The position numbers and the translations under genes were made by a program. Source: Pseudomonadota bacterium (lineage in GTDB: Bacteria > Pseudomonadota > Gammaproteobacteria > Steroidobacterales > Steroidobacteraceae). From it: a stretch of 46,190 bases of DNA. Shown here piece by piece: positions 36,943-46,190 of this stretch. Where the stretch lies: assembly GCA_021798335.1 (NCBI GenBank), contig JAJZMI010000087.1, positions 1 to 46,190 of the forward strand, given 5' to 3'. Within the stretch, counting starts at the first letter, position 1, and every line of letters begins with the position of its first letter. The notes under the pieces were generated by a model. That model did no database searches. It had not been told where the DNA came from and was given only the letters and a program-made list of their open reading frames with translations.

Positions 36943-38028
36943 GTGGGACGACGCACCCCGTTATTCACCGTTCACGCGAGCGCCGGCGCGCGCATCGTCG
37001 AGTTCGGCGGCTGGGACATGCCGCTGCATTACGGCTCCCTGCTTGCCGAACATCATGCCGTGCGGCGCAGCGCCGGTGTGTTCGACGTCTCGCACATGTG
37101 CATCATCGATCTGGAGGGCGCCGAGACGCGGGCCCTGTTGCGGATGCTCTTTGCCAATGACGTCGGCAAGCTCACAATCCCCGGCAAGGCGCTTTATGGT
37201 TGCCTGCTCAACGAGCGCGGCGGGGTGATCGATGACCTCATCGTGTACTACCTCGGCGAGCGGTGGTTTCGAGCGGTGGTCAATGCCGCAACGCGCGCCA
37301 AGGATCTGCAGTGGATCCGGCAGCACGCGGCAGGCTTCGGCGTCAAGGTGACCGAGCGCGCCGATCTGGCCATGCTCGCGGTCCAAGGACCCGAGGCGCG
37401 CGAGCGGGTCGCGGCCCTGTTGAGCGGCGCCGGGGCGGCGCGGGCGCTCGCGCTCGAGGCATTCTGCGGCGCCGAGATCGACGGCTGGTTCGTCGCGCGC
37501 ACCGGCTATACCGGCGAGGAGGGTTTCGAGGTCATGCTGCCCGGGGAACAGGCACAGTCTCTGTGGCGGGCCCTGACCGCGGCCGGGGTCGCGCCGTGCG
37601 GCCTCGGGGCGCGCGACACGCTGCGCCTGGAAGCGGGCATGAACCTCTATGGCCAAGACATGGACGAGCACACCAGTCCGCTCGAGTCGGGACTTGCCTG
37701 GACGGTGGCGATGAGTCCGGACAGGGCGTTCATCGGTCGCGAGGCTCTCGAGGCGCAACGTGCCCGCGGCGTGGAGCGCAAACTGGTTGGACTGGTGCTG
37801 CAGGAGCGCGGGGTGCTGCGCGCCCACCAGCGCGTGATCGCCGCCGGGACCGGCGAGGGCGAGATCACCAGCGGCAGCTATTCCCCGACACTCGAGCGCT
37901 CGATCGCGCTGGCGCGTGTGCCGACCCCCACGCGCGGCCCCGTGCAGGTCGAGGTGCGCGGCAAGCTGCTCGATGCGCGTGTGGTCAAGCCGCCGTTCGT
38001 GCGGCACGGCAAATCCCTCATCGGCTGA
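36943..38028 (+). CDS. gcvT: Glycine cleavage system aminomethyltransferase
   Basis: RIVEFGGWDMPLHYGSLLAEHHAVRRSAGVFDVSHMCIIDLEG...ARTGYTGEEGFEVMLPGEQAQSLW...LGARDTLRLEAGMNLYGQDMDEHTSPLESGLAWTV; GTG start with GAGGAGG upstream. Confidence 0.95.
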   Translation: MGRRTPLFTVHASAGARIVEFGGWDMPLHYGSLLAEHHAVRRSAGVFDVSHMCIIDLEGAETRALLRMLFANDVGKLTIPGKALYGCLLNERGGVIDDLIVYYLGERWFRAVVNAATRAKDLQWIRQHAAGFGVKVTERADLAMLAVQGPEARERVAALLSGAGAARALALEAFCGAEIDGWFVARTGYTGEEGFEVMLPGEQAQSLWRALTAAGVAPCGLGARDTLRLEAGMNLYGQDMDEHTSPLESGLAWTVAMSPDRAFIGREALEAQRARGVERKLVGLVLQERGVLRAHQRVIAAGTGEGEITSGSYSPTLERSIALARVPTPTRGPVQVEVRGKLLDARVVKPPFVRHGKSLIG

Positions 38029-38087
38029 GCCGTCGCCACACGCCGATCGCCTCCTCTCAACCCGAGTCAGCCACGAGCAGTGCAACC

Positions 38088-38252
38088 ATGCAGCAGCGGC
38101 TTGATGGGCAAGGCAATTCCTGGAACGTCGAGTACCCCGGCGATCCGGCCACAGTTTCCGCCCGCGCGCCGCATGCGGCGCACGGGCACGAGGATGCTTA
38201 TCCTCCGGTTCCCACACCTACATCAGAATCGATTCCCTGGAGCGTCGCATGA
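38088..38252 (+). CDS. Possible 54-aa ORF overlapping the gcvH start (ATGA)
   Basis: [54 protein letters not shown]; stop TGA overlaps gcvH ATG. Contains palindrome GCGCCGCATGCGGCGC at 38166-38181. No strong SD. Confidence 0.3.
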   Translation: MQQRLDGQGNSWNVEYPGDPATVSARAPHAAHGHEDAYPPVPTPTSESIPWSVA

Positions 38253-38638
38253 GCAAGGTTCCCACCGATCTGAAATACACGCGAACCCACGAATGGCTGC
38301 GCACGCTGCCTGACGGCACCGTTGAAGTCGGCATCACCGATCATGCCCAGCATGCCCTTGGCGACCTGGTGTTCGTGGAAGTCCCCGAGGCCGGCCGCAC
38401 GGTCTGCCCCGGAGAGCCCTTCGCCGTAGTCGAGTCCGTCAAGGCCGCCTCCGACGTATATGCGCCGGTGAGTGGCGAGGTGATCGAAGGCAACCCCGCG
38501 CTCGCCGGCGCGCCGGAGACCCTCAACTCCGATCCGTATGGCGGGGGGTGGCTGGCGCGTCTGCGATTGACCGCGGCGCCGGGCGCGCTGCTGTCGGCCG
38601 CGGAGTACGAGAAGTTGACCGCGGAGGAGGCAGAGTAA
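38249..38638 (+). CDS. gcvH: Glycine cleavage system H protein
   Basis: [73 protein letters not shown] (lipoyl lysine in ESVKAASD). Confidence 0.96.
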   Translation: MSKVPTDLKYTRTHEWLRTLPDGTVEVGITDHAQHALGDLVFVEVPEAGRTVCPGEPFAVVESVKAASDVYAPVSGEVIEGNPALAGAPETLNSDPYGGGWLARLRLTAAPGALLSAAEYEKLTAEEAE

Positions 38639-40011
38639 TGGCTTTCGTTCCCCACACGCCCGAGGACGTTGCGGCGATGCTCGAGACCATCGGGGTCGAG
38701 AGCATCGAGCAGCTGTTCGAGGAGATTCCCGCCACGCTGCGCACCGGGACGCTGGAGGGGGTGCCCGAGGCGCTCAACGAGATGGAGCTTGCGCGGCTGA
38801 TGAGCGAGCGGGCGCGCCGCGACGGGCGGCAGTCGTGTTTCATCGGCGCGGGTGCCTACGAGCACCACATTCCCTCGGCCGTGTGGGCGGTGGCGACGCG
38901 CGGGGAGTTCTACAGCGCATACACTCCATATCAGGCCGAGGCGAGCCAGGGCACGCTGCAGCTGCTCTACGAGTATCAGACGATGATGGCGAATCTGACG
39001 GCCATGGAGGTCTCGAATGCCTCGCTCTACGATGGAGCCAGCGCGCTCGCGGAGGCGAGCCTGATGGCCGTGCGAGCCAATCGGCGATCGCGCTCGCAGC
39101 GCATCCTCGTGCCGAGCACTGTCCACCCGCACTACCGGCGCGCCGCGCGCGCGATCGCGGGCAATCAGGGACTGCGGTTCGAGGAATTGCCGCTCGCGAC
39201 CGACAGCGGCTGCACGAGCACCGAGGCGCTGAGCCGTTACGAGGATGAGGACATCACGGCGCTGGTCATCCAGCAGCCGAACGTCTTCGGCAGGCTCGAG
39301 GACGTCGATGCCCTGACCGACTGGGCGCATGCTCGGCACGCTCTGGCGGTGGCCGTGGTAAATCCGGTCTCGCTGGCGCTGCTGAAGCCGCCGGGAAACT
39401 GGGGCGCGAAAGGCGCGGACATCGTGGTCGGGGACGGTCAGCCGCTCGGCATTCCCCTCGGCTCGGGCGGACCGTACTTCGGGTTCATGACCACGCGGCT
39501 CGAGCACATCCGGCAGATGCCCGGCCGCATCGTCGGACGTACCGTCGATGCCGACGGCCGTCAGGGGTTCACATTGACCCTGCAGGCGCGCGAGCAGCAC
39601 ATCCGCCGCGCCAAGGCGACTTCCAATATCTGCACCAATCAGGGGCTGATGGTCACGGCCGCCACCATTCATTTGTCGTTGATGGGCGCCGAGGGTTTGC
39701 GACGCACCGCCCTGGCCTCGCATTCGCGCACGCGCGAGCTGGTGGCGGCGCTGAGCACGCTGCCCGGGGTGCGGCGGCGATTCTCGGGCCCCGTTTTCCA
39801 CGAGGACGTGCTCAGCCTCGAGCGGCCCGTCGGCCCATTGCTCGAGCGCCTGGCGGCGCGCGGCATTCTCGGAGGCTGGGATCTGCAGGAGCATTACCCC
39901 CAGCTCGGCCCGGCGCTGCTGGTGTGCGCCACCGAGACCAAGACTGCCGATGATATCGAACGCTACCGGCTCGCGCTGGATCAATGCCTGCGCGAGGCGC
40001 GAGCCGCCTGA
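38638..40011 (+). CDS. gcvPA: Glycine dehydrogenase (decarboxylating) subunit 1
   Basis: [31 protein letters not shown]...[52 protein letters not shown]...[25 protein letters not shown]. Confidence 0.95.
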   Translation: MAFVPHTPEDVAAMLETIGVESIEQLFEEIPATLRTGTLEGVPEALNEMELARLMSERARRDGRQSCFIGAGAYEHHIPSAVWAVATRGEFYSAYTPYQAEASQGTLQLLYEYQTMMANLTAMEVSNASLYDGASALAEASLMAVRANRRSRSQRILVPSTVHPHYRRAARAIAGNQGLRFEELPLATDSGCTSTEALSRYEDEDITALVIQQPNVFGRLEDVDALTDWAHARHALAVAVVNPVSLALLKPPGNWGAKGADIVVGDGQPLGIPLGSGGPYFGFMTTRLEHIRQMPGRIVGRTVDADGRQGFTLTLQAREQHIRRAKATSNICTNQGLMVTAATIHLSLMGAEGLRRTALASHSRTRELVAALSTLPGVRRRFSGPVFHEDVLSLERPVGPLLERLAARGILGGWDLQEHYPQLGPALLVCATETKTADDIERYRLALDQCLREARAA

Positions 40012-40025
40012 GGCCGGAGTCGCTC

Positions 40026-41513
40026 ATGAATGCACAACGAGCCAACCATCTGGAAAAATTGATATTCGAGTATTCGGTCCCCGGCCGGGGGGCCGAGGAT
40101 CAGTGGCCCGCGCTGCCCGACGGCGACGCCGCGGCGGATCTGCCGCAGTCGCTGCGGCGGGCACAGCCGCCGCTGCTGCCTGCGGTGAGCGAACTGGAGA
40201 CCGTGCGCCATTTCACGCGTCTTTCGCAATTGAACTTCTCCATCGACACGAACTTCTATCCGCTCGGCTCGTGCACGATGAAGTACAACCCCAAGGCGTG
40301 CAACCAGTACGCCATGCTGCCGGAATTCCTCGCCCGCCATCCGCTGGCGCCGGACTCGGCCGGGCAGGGCGTGCTCGAGTGTCTCTACGAGCTGCAGGAG
40401 ATGCTCAAAGCGGTCACCGGCATGCAGGCGCTGTCCCTGAGCCCCATGGCGGGCGCCCAGGGGGAGTTCGCGGGCGTGGCGATGATTCGCGCCTATCATC
40501 GTGCGCGCGGCGATCTGGAGCGAAACGAGATCATCGTGCCCCAGGCGGCGCACGGCACCAACCCGGCCACGGCAACCATGTGCGGCTGTGTGGTGCGCGA
40601 GGTGCCGGTCGATGCCGAAGGCGACGTGGACATCGCGGCGCTCACGGCCGCCGTGGGTCCCAAGACGGCCGGCATCATGCTCACCAATCCCTCGACCCTC
40701 GGGGTCTTCGAGCGGCGTATCGAGGCGGTGGCGCGGATCGTGCACGGCGCCGGCGGTTTGCTCTACTACGACGGCGCCAACCTCAACGCCATTCTGGGCA
40801 AGGTGCGTCCCGGGGACATGGGGTTCGACGTCGTCCACGTCAACCTGCACAAGACGTTTTCCACGCCGCACGGCGGGGGTGGCCCGGGCTCCGGTCCAGT
40901 CGGGGTCGCGGCGCGTCTCGCGCCGTTCCTGCCGGTGCCGGTCGTGGGGCGGCGCGGCGAGCGGTACTGTTGGCTGACGGAGCGGGACCTGCCGCAGTCG
41001 ATCGGGAGACTCTCGGCGTTCGGCGGCAACATCGGGGTGCTCCTGCGGGCGTATATCTACATGCGCATGCTCGGTCGGGACGGCATGGCCCGGGTGGGCG
41101 AATTCGCCACGCTCAATGCCAACTACCTGCTCGCGCGGCTGACACGTTCGGGCTTCGATGCCGCTTACCCCGGCCGGCGCGCCAGCCACGAGTTCATCAT
41201 CACGCTGAAGCGCCAGGCGCGTGAGCTCGGTGTGTCTGCCATGGATTTCGCCAAACGGCTCCTCGATCATGGCCAGCATGCCCCGACCACCTACTTTCCG
41301 CTGCTGGTGCCGGAATGCCTGCTGATCGAACCGACGGAGACCGAGAGCAAAGCCGCCCTGGACGACTTCGCGGCGGCCATGACCGCGATCCTGACCGAAG
41401 CGGCGCAAGAACCCGAGCGCGTCACGAGCGCTCCGCATACCATGCCGGTACGGCGGCTCGACGACGTACGGGCGGCCAAGCAGTTGGACCTCACATGGAA
41501 ACCGGTGACCTAG
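40026..41513 (+). CDS. gcvPB: Glycine dehydrogenase (decarboxylating) subunit 2
   Basis: [32 protein letters not shown]...[24 protein letters not shown]...[27 protein letters not shown] (PLP lysine). Confidence 0.95.
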   Translation: MNAQRANHLEKLIFEYSVPGRGAEDQWPALPDGDAAADLPQSLRRAQPPLLPAVSELETVRHFTRLSQLNFSIDTNFYPLGSCTMKYNPKACNQYAMLPEFLARHPLAPDSAGQGVLECLYELQEMLKAVTGMQALSLSPMAGAQGEFAGVAMIRAYHRARGDLERNEIIVPQAAHGTNPATATMCGCVVREVPVDAEGDVDIAALTAAVGPKTAGIMLTNPSTLGVFERRIEAVARIVHGAGGLLYYDGANLNAILGKVRPGDMGFDVVHVNLHKTFSTPHGGGGPGSGPVGVAARLAPFLPVPVVGRRGERYCWLTERDLPQSIGRLSAFGGNIGVLLRAYIYMRMLGRDGMARVGEFATLNANYLLARLTRSGFDAAYPGRRASHEFIITLKRQARELGVSAMDFAKRLLDHGQHAPTTYFPLLVPECLLIEPTETESKAALDDFAAAMTAILTEAAQEPERVTSAPHTMPVRRLDDVRAAKQLDLTWKPVT

Positions 41514-41593
41514 GCCCCGATCCATCCTTGCCGCCCGGTCTGCGCCGCGCGGCGGGCCGGTCGCGCGCCGGGTGGCCGTCATTCGGAGTGACG

Positions 41594-44467
41594 ATGCGAC
41601 TTCTTCGACTCTTGTGCCTCTGCGCATTGACTTTGCCTGTCTCGCTCGTGGCCGTGGCCGGGGTGAGCCCTCCCGCGCACCCGCGGCAGACGGCGGTGGC
41701 CGCACACCTGGCCCGCCGGGCTGCCGCGCTGGAGTCCAATCCGACTTGGGCCGCGACGCTTGCCCGAGTCGTGAATAGCGTCGTGTCGATCGACTTCAGT
41801 CAAGACCGCGCCTTCGACACGGACGTGAACGAGACGGCCGAGGCGACTGGCTTCGTGGTCGACGCCAAGCGCGGGATCATCCTGACCAACCGGCATGTCG
41901 TCACCCCCGGCCCCGTGACGGCGACCGCCACTTTCCTCGATCGCGAGCAGGTTCCGATCTATCCGATCTACTACGATCCGGTGCACGATTTCGGCTTCTA
42001 TCGCTACAACCCGAAGCTCCTGCGCTACATCCATCCCCAGTCGCTGCCGCTCGATCCGGCGGGCGCGCGGGTGGGACGGGAAATCCGCGTCATCGGCAAC
42101 AATGCCGGCGAGCAGCTCTCGATCCTGGCCGGCACGCTCGCGCGGCTGCACCGCGCCGCCCCGTTCTACGGCTTTGGCAACTACAACGATTTCAATACTT
42201 TTTACCTGCAAGCGGCCTCGGATACGTCCGGCGGATCGTCCGGCTCGCCAGTGATCGACATACGCGGGCGGGTGGTGGCGCTGAACGCTGGCGGAGCGCA
42301 GAACTCCGCGTCGAGCTTCTATTTGCCGCTCTGGGCGGTCAAGCGTGCGCTGAAGCTGATCGAGGCCGGACGGCCGGTGGCGCGCGGTACGCTCTACACC
42401 GTGTTTCATTACACGCCGTTCTATAAACTCCAGCGGTTGGGCCTGCCGGCTGCGCTCGAAACCGCGGTGCGCAAGGTCTTTCCGCAGCGCACCGGCATGC
42501 TGGTGGTCAGCACCGTACTGCCCGGATCCCCGAGCGCCAGGGCTCTGCAGCCGGGGGACATCCTGGTCCGCGTCAACGGTCACTACATCACCACATTTTG
42601 GCCCCTGGAACGAATTCTCGACCATTCGGTGGGCCGGCAGATCAGATTGCAGGTCGAGCGGGGTGGCAGGCTGATTGGGGTCAGGCTGCCGGTCGGCGAT
42701 CTCGACGCCCTCACGCCGAAGTCCTACGTGCAGTTCGGTAACGCCGTGGTGAACACGCTTTCCTACGAAATGGCGTTGCAGCTGAACGTGCCGCCGCGCG
42801 GGGTCTGGGTCGCCAGCCCGGGCTTCGTGTTCGGCGCGGCCGGGATACCGCGCGGCGCGGTGATCCACCGCATCGATTCGTGGCCGATCGACACTCTGCA
42901 GGATTTCCGGCGGGCGCTCGCCCACCTTGCCGACGGCCAATACGCCACGGTGCGCTTCACCGTTGCGGCCGATCCGAATACCACTCATCTGGCCTACTTC
43001 CGCATGGACCGGCGATGGTTTCCGGCGCAGTACTGCGTGCGCGACGACAAGCTCGGCGTGTGGCCGTGTACGGCGCTGCCGCCAGGTCCGCCGCCGCCCC
43101 CCTATCCGGTGAGCGCGACGCGCTTCCCGGCTTACCGCAATCCGCTGTTGACCCGGATGGCCCGCTCGCTGGTGTCGGTGACCTTCAGCATGCCTTACTC
43201 GGTCTCGGGAGTGACCGAGCACTACTATCACGGCACGGGTGTCGTGGTGGACGCCAAGCGTGGCTGGGTCGTGGTCGACCGCAACACGGTGCCGGTTCCC
43301 CTCGGGGACGTGACGGTGACGTTTGCCGGGACTCTGCAGGTACCCGGCCGTGTCGTGTACGTCAGCCCCATTCACAATCTCGCGGTCGTCGCCTACGACC
43401 CGCGGCTGATAGGCTCGACACCGGTGCGCAGCGCGAAGCTCACGCCGCGCCGGCTCGAGGCGGGTGAGCCTGTCGACGTGATCGGCATCGGCGCGAACAA
43501 TGATCTGCATTTCCGTGCCACGCGGATCTCGAGCATCGAGCCGCTGGAGCTGCCGCTGTCGCGGACGGCCCTCTTCCGGGACACCAACATCGAGAGCATT
43601 CAGCTGGTCAATCCGCCGGATAATTTCGACGGCGTGCTCGCCAACGGGCGCGGGGACGTGCTCGGACTGTGGTCGAGCTTCGCATTCGATACCGCCAACG
43701 GCGTCGGTCAGGACCTTCAGGGCGTGCCGATCGAGCCGGTCGAGGCGATGATCAGTCGTCTGCGCAGCGACCAACCGCTGCATTCGCTCGATGTGGAGTT
43801 TTCCCTCACCGGGCTCTCGAACGCACGCCTGATCGGCCTCTCGGGCGCATGGGCCGCGCGCATCGCCGCGCACAGCGGCACGCGCCGCGCGGTGCTGACC
43901 GTGGTGCGCGCCACAGGCGGCTCGCCGGCGCAGCGGCTGCTCGAGCCGGGGGATCTGTTGCTGGCGATCGATGGACACGTGGTGACGAGGTTCGAGCAAG
44001 TCGAGCGTGCCACCGCGAATCAGCCCCGGGTGCGGCTGACGATCTGGCGGGGGTCTCGGGCGCTGACGCTCACCGTGCCCACGGTGGTGCTCTCCGGAAC
44101 ACGACTGCGCCGTGTCGTGGAGTGGGGCGGCGCAACCCTTCAGGCGCCATTCCAGTCCCTGCTGGCTCAACGGGGCGTGCCGCCCATCGGGGTGTATGTC
44201 GATGACTTCGCGTTCGGCTCCCCCGCGGCGCGATACGGCTTGTATCCTGGGCTGCGGATCGTCGCGGTCGACGGCAAGCCGACGCTCAATCTGGATGCCT
44301 TTCTGCGCGCGGTCTCGAGCCAACCCAACCACGCCTCGGTGCGTCTGACGGCGATCGCCTGGAACAATGCGCCCAAGGTGATCACCCTGACGCTGGACAA
44401 TCACTATTGGCCGGCGTACGAGCTGCTGAGGACGGCGAAGGGCTGGGTGCGCCGAGCGCTCCAATAG
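41594..44467 (+). CDS. Exported tandem HtrA-like (double trypsin fold + PDZ) protein; second protease domain apparently inactive
   Basis: Signal peptide MRLLRLLCLCALTLPVSLVAVAG; domain 1 catalytic motifs LTNRHVV / DPVHDFGFY / TSGGSSGSPVIDIRG; PDZ VLPGSPSARALQPGDILVRVNG; domain 2 counterparts VVVDRNTVPV / SPIHNLAVVAYDP / NPPDNFDGVLANGRGDVLGL; further PDZ-like GSPAQRLLEPGDLLLAIDG and GSPAARYGLYPGLRIVAVDG. Confidence 0.85.
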   Translation: MRLLRLLCLCALTLPVSLVAVAGVSPPAHPRQTAVAAHLARRAAALESNPTWAATLARVVNSVVSIDFSQDRAFDTDVNETAEATGFVVDAKRGIILTNRHVVTPGPVTATATFLDREQVPIYPIYYDPVHDFGFYRYNPKLLRYIHPQSLPLDPAGARVGREIRVIGNNAGEQLSILAGTLARLHRAAPFYGFGNYNDFNTFYLQAASDTSGGSSGSPVIDIRGRVVALNAGGAQNSASSFYLPLWAVKRALKLIEAGRPVARGTLYTVFHYTPFYKLQRLGLPAALETAVRKVFPQRTGMLVVSTVLPGSPSARALQPGDILVRVNGHYITTFWPLERILDHSVGRQIRLQVERGGRLIGVRLPVGDLDALTPKSYVQFGNAVVNTLSYEMALQLNVPPRGVWVASPGFVFGAAGIPRGAVIHRIDSWPIDTLQDFRRALAHLADGQYATVRFTVAADPNTTHLAYFRMDRRWFPAQYCVRDDKLGVWPCTALPPGPPPPPYPVSATRFPAYRNPLLTRMARSLVSVTFSMPYSVSGVTEHYYHGTGVVVDAKRGWVVVDRNTVPVPLGDVTVTFAGTLQVPGRVVYVSPIHNLAVVAYDPRLIGSTPVRSAKLTPRRLEAGEPVDVIGIGANNDLHFRATRISSIEPLELPLSRTALFRDTNIESIQLVNPPDNFDGVLANGRGDVLGLWSSFAFDTANGVGQDLQGVPIEPVEAMISRLRSDQPLHSLDVEFSLTGLSNARLIGLSGAWAARIAAHSGTRRAVLTVVRATGGSPAQRLLEPGDLLLAIDGHVVTRFEQVERATANQPRVRLTIWRGSRALTLTVPTVVLSGTRLRRVVEWGGATLQAPFQSLLAQRGVPPIGVYVDDFAFGSPAARYGLYPGLRIVAVDGKPTLNLDAFLRAVSSQPNHASVRLTAIAWNNAPKVITLTLDNHYWPAYELLRTAKGWVRRALQ

Positions 44468-44494
44468 CGAGCGCCGCGCGGGAGGACGCGGACA

Positions 44495-45490
44495 TTGAGA
44501 GCTGCGCCGGAGGATCTGCAGGTCGCGGTGCGCGCGCTGCGTGCGGGCGAGCTGGTCGCTTTTCCGACCGAGACCGTCTACGGTCTCGGCGCGGATGCGC
44601 GCAACCCCGTGGCGGTGCGCCGTATCTTCACGGTCAAGGGGCGCCCGGCGCGCCACCCCGTCATCGTGCACCTGCGTGATGCGAGCCAGCTCGGCGAGTG
44701 GACCCGGGAGGTTCCGCCGGCTGCGCGGCGCCTGGCGGAGCAGTTCTGGCCGGGTCCGCTGACGCTGGTGCTGCCGCGCTCCGCGGGCGTCGATGACGGC
44801 GTTACCGGAGGACAGGATACCGTCGCGTTGCGCGTTCCCGCACACCCCATTGCGCAGCAGCTGCTTGCCGCCTTCGGCGGCGGTATCGCCGCGCCGTCGG
44901 CCAATCGTTACGGACGGCTGTCACCGACCTGCGCCGAGCACGTGCGCGAGGAGTTCGGTGATGCAGTGAAGGTGGTGCTCGATGGCAGAGAGTGCCCGAT
45001 CGGCCTGGAGTCGACCATCGTGGCCTTCAGTGACGGGGGGGCTCGGCTGCTGCGCCCGGGACACATCACGGCCGGACAGATACGTGCGCTGCTTGGGGAA
45101 CTGGTGGTCGGGGCCGACGAGTCCTCGCCCCGGGTGCCCGGCAGCACCGCGGCACACTATGCGCCGTCGACGCCGCTGCGCATCGTGCCGGCGGCTCAGA
45201 TCGATGCGCGCAGCGCAGCGCTCGCGCAGGGCGGAGGGCGTGTTGCGGTGCTGGCGTGGCGGGCTCCGCTCGGTGCCCACCCGGCGGTGAGCTGGATCAA
45301 TGCGGGTCTGCGGGCGCAGCAATACGCTCACGATCTGTACGCGCATTTGCGCTCGCTCGATAGAGCCGGTTGCACGTGCATCCTGGTGCAGGATGTCCCC
45401 GACGGCGAGGCCTGGGCCGCCGTGCGCGACCGGTTGCGCCGGGCTGCCGCCGGTGCTGGAGCCGGCGCCGCCATCACCGAGGCGCCGTGA
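44495..45490 (+). CDS. L-threonylcarbamoyladenylate synthase (Sua5/YciO/YrdC type)
   Basis: LVAFPTETVYGLGADARNPVAVRRIFTVKGRPARHPVIVHLRD...RVPAHPIAQQLLAAFGGGIAAPSANRYGRLSPT...LESTIVAFSDGGARLLRPG...VPGSTAAHYAPSTPL (C-terminal Sua5 domain). TTG start. Confidence 0.92.
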   Translation: MRAAPEDLQVAVRALRAGELVAFPTETVYGLGADARNPVAVRRIFTVKGRPARHPVIVHLRDASQLGEWTREVPPAARRLAEQFWPGPLTLVLPRSAGVDDGVTGGQDTVALRVPAHPIAQQLLAAFGGGIAAPSANRYGRLSPTCAEHVREEFGDAVKVVLDGRECPIGLESTIVAFSDGGARLLRPGHITAGQIRALLGELVVGADESSPRVPGSTAAHYAPSTPLRIVPAAQIDARSAALAQGGGRVAVLAWRAPLGAHPAVSWINAGLRAQQYAHDLYAHLRSLDRAGCTCILVQDVPDGEAWAAVRDRLRRAAAGAGAGAAITEAP

Positions 45491-45493
45491 CGG

Positions 45494-46190
45494 ATGCGCG
45501 CCAGAGGCAACCGCTGCATCGATCCATTCCAACCGGCGCAGATTCGCCGTCTGGTGCGCCAGTTCGGGTCCCCGCTGCTCATCTTGGATTGCGAGCGGGT
45601 ACGTGTGCAGGTGCGCAAGCTGCGTGCGGCGCTGCAACGCGTGGATCTGCATTATGCGTTGAAGCCGATGCCGCATGCGGCGGTGGTACAGACCGTGCTT
45701 GCCGAGGGTGGCTGCCTCGATCTGGCCACCAGCGGCGAGGTGCAGCTGGCGCGCCGCCTCGGGGTCGATCCGGCACGCTGCATCCATACGCACCCGATCA
45801 AGCGCCCTCAGGACATTCGTAATGCGCTCGATTTCGGCGTGCGCACTTTCGTGGCTGATAACCCCGACGAGGTACGCAAGTTCGAACGCTTCGCCGACCG
45901 TGCCGAGCTGCTTCTGCGGGTCTCGTTCCGCAGCCCCGGGGCCGTCTGCGATCTGTCGCGCAAATTCGGCTGTGATCCGGAGGATGTGCTCGCCCTGGCG
46001 CGGCTCGCCGCCGAGCTGGGCATCACCGTGCGCGGCCTGTCGTTTCACGTCGGGTCCCAGGCTGCCGACTCCGCCAAGCATGTCGAGGCGATCCAGGCCT
46101 GCGCCGCGTTGATCGCCGCTGGCAGGCGCCGCAAGCTCGGGACGCTCGATACGCTCGATATCGGCGGCGGGTTTCCGATCGACTACACGC
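45494..46190 (+). CDS. Fold-III PLP-dependent decarboxylase, ornithine/lysine decarboxylase-like (partial at right edge)
   Basis: FGSPLLILDCERVRVQVRKLRAALQRVDLHYALKPMPHAAVVQTVLAEGGCLDLATSGEVQLARRLGVDPARCIHTHPIKRPQDIRNALDFGVRTFVADNPDEVRKF...LSFHVGSQ...LDTLDIGGGFP. Confidence 0.85.
   Translation, partial: MRARGNRCIDPFQPAQIRRLVRQFGSPLLILDCERVRVQVRKLRAALQRVDLHYALKPMPHAAVVQTVLAEGGCLDLATSGEVQLARRLGVDPARCIHTHPIKRPQDIRNALDFGVRTFVADNPDEVRKFERFADRAELLLRVSFRSPGAVCDLSRKFGCDPEDVLALARLAAELGITVRGLSFHVGSQAADSAKHVEAIQACAALIAAGRRRKLGTLDTLDIGGGFPIDYT

Noticed and set aside
41579-44845. 1088-aa minus-strand ORF antisense to the tandem HtrA gene
   Set aside because: Shadow ORF typical of GC-rich coding DNA; composition is low-complexity Arg/His/Gln/Asp-rich with no recognisable motif, while the plus strand has clear domains.
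1-46190. CRISPR array or direct-repeat array
   Set aside because: No regularly spaced direct repeats were noticed on reading; a dedicated repeat finder was not available.

Overview
GC-rich gammaproteobacterial chromosomal window, mostly single-copy housekeeping genes. Left to right: speA (partial), sulfurtransferase, GST, homospermidine synthase, greB, small ORF, L,D-transpeptidase, contractile tail-sheath-like protein, alpha/beta hydrolase, plsB, ExeA-type ATPase fused to FHA, purK-purE, yjgA/darP, pmbA, PLD/cardiolipin synthase, USP-like protein, DUF1634-TauE/SafE fusion, tRNA-Gln, rpsI-rplM, coq7, crp/vfr-like regulator, rpe, purC, djlA, yihY-like, rpiA, fau, probable 6S RNA, zapA, TIGR02449 protein, ygfB, pepP, ubiH, ubiI-like, phhB, ispG, tandem glycine riboswitch, gcvT-gcvH-gcvPA-gcvPB, tandem HtrA-like protein, tsaC/sua5, ODC-like decarboxylase (partial). 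The block fau-6S-zapA-ygfB-pepP-ubiH-ubiI-gcv follows the gene order known from E. coli. No CRISPR array, transposase, integrase or intact prophage was seen. The observations most worth a second look are: (1) an apparently solitary tail-sheath protein with no tube, baseplate or other tail genes; (2) an unannotated 17-aa peptide MAKAKKKAAKKKAAKKK with its own promoter-like sequence, Shine-Dalgarno and stable C(UUCG)G hairpin; (3) a HicA-like toxin remnant broken by one frameshift at a C-run next to tRNA-Gln, plus a degenerate tRNA-like element nearby; (4) a double-protease HtrA (Nma111-like layout) whose second protease domain has lost its catalytic residues; (5) a recurrent layout with -10-like hexamers only 6-9 nt upstream of start codons, suggesting leaderless or near-leaderless transcription. 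All functional assignments are from reading translated motifs; no searches were run.
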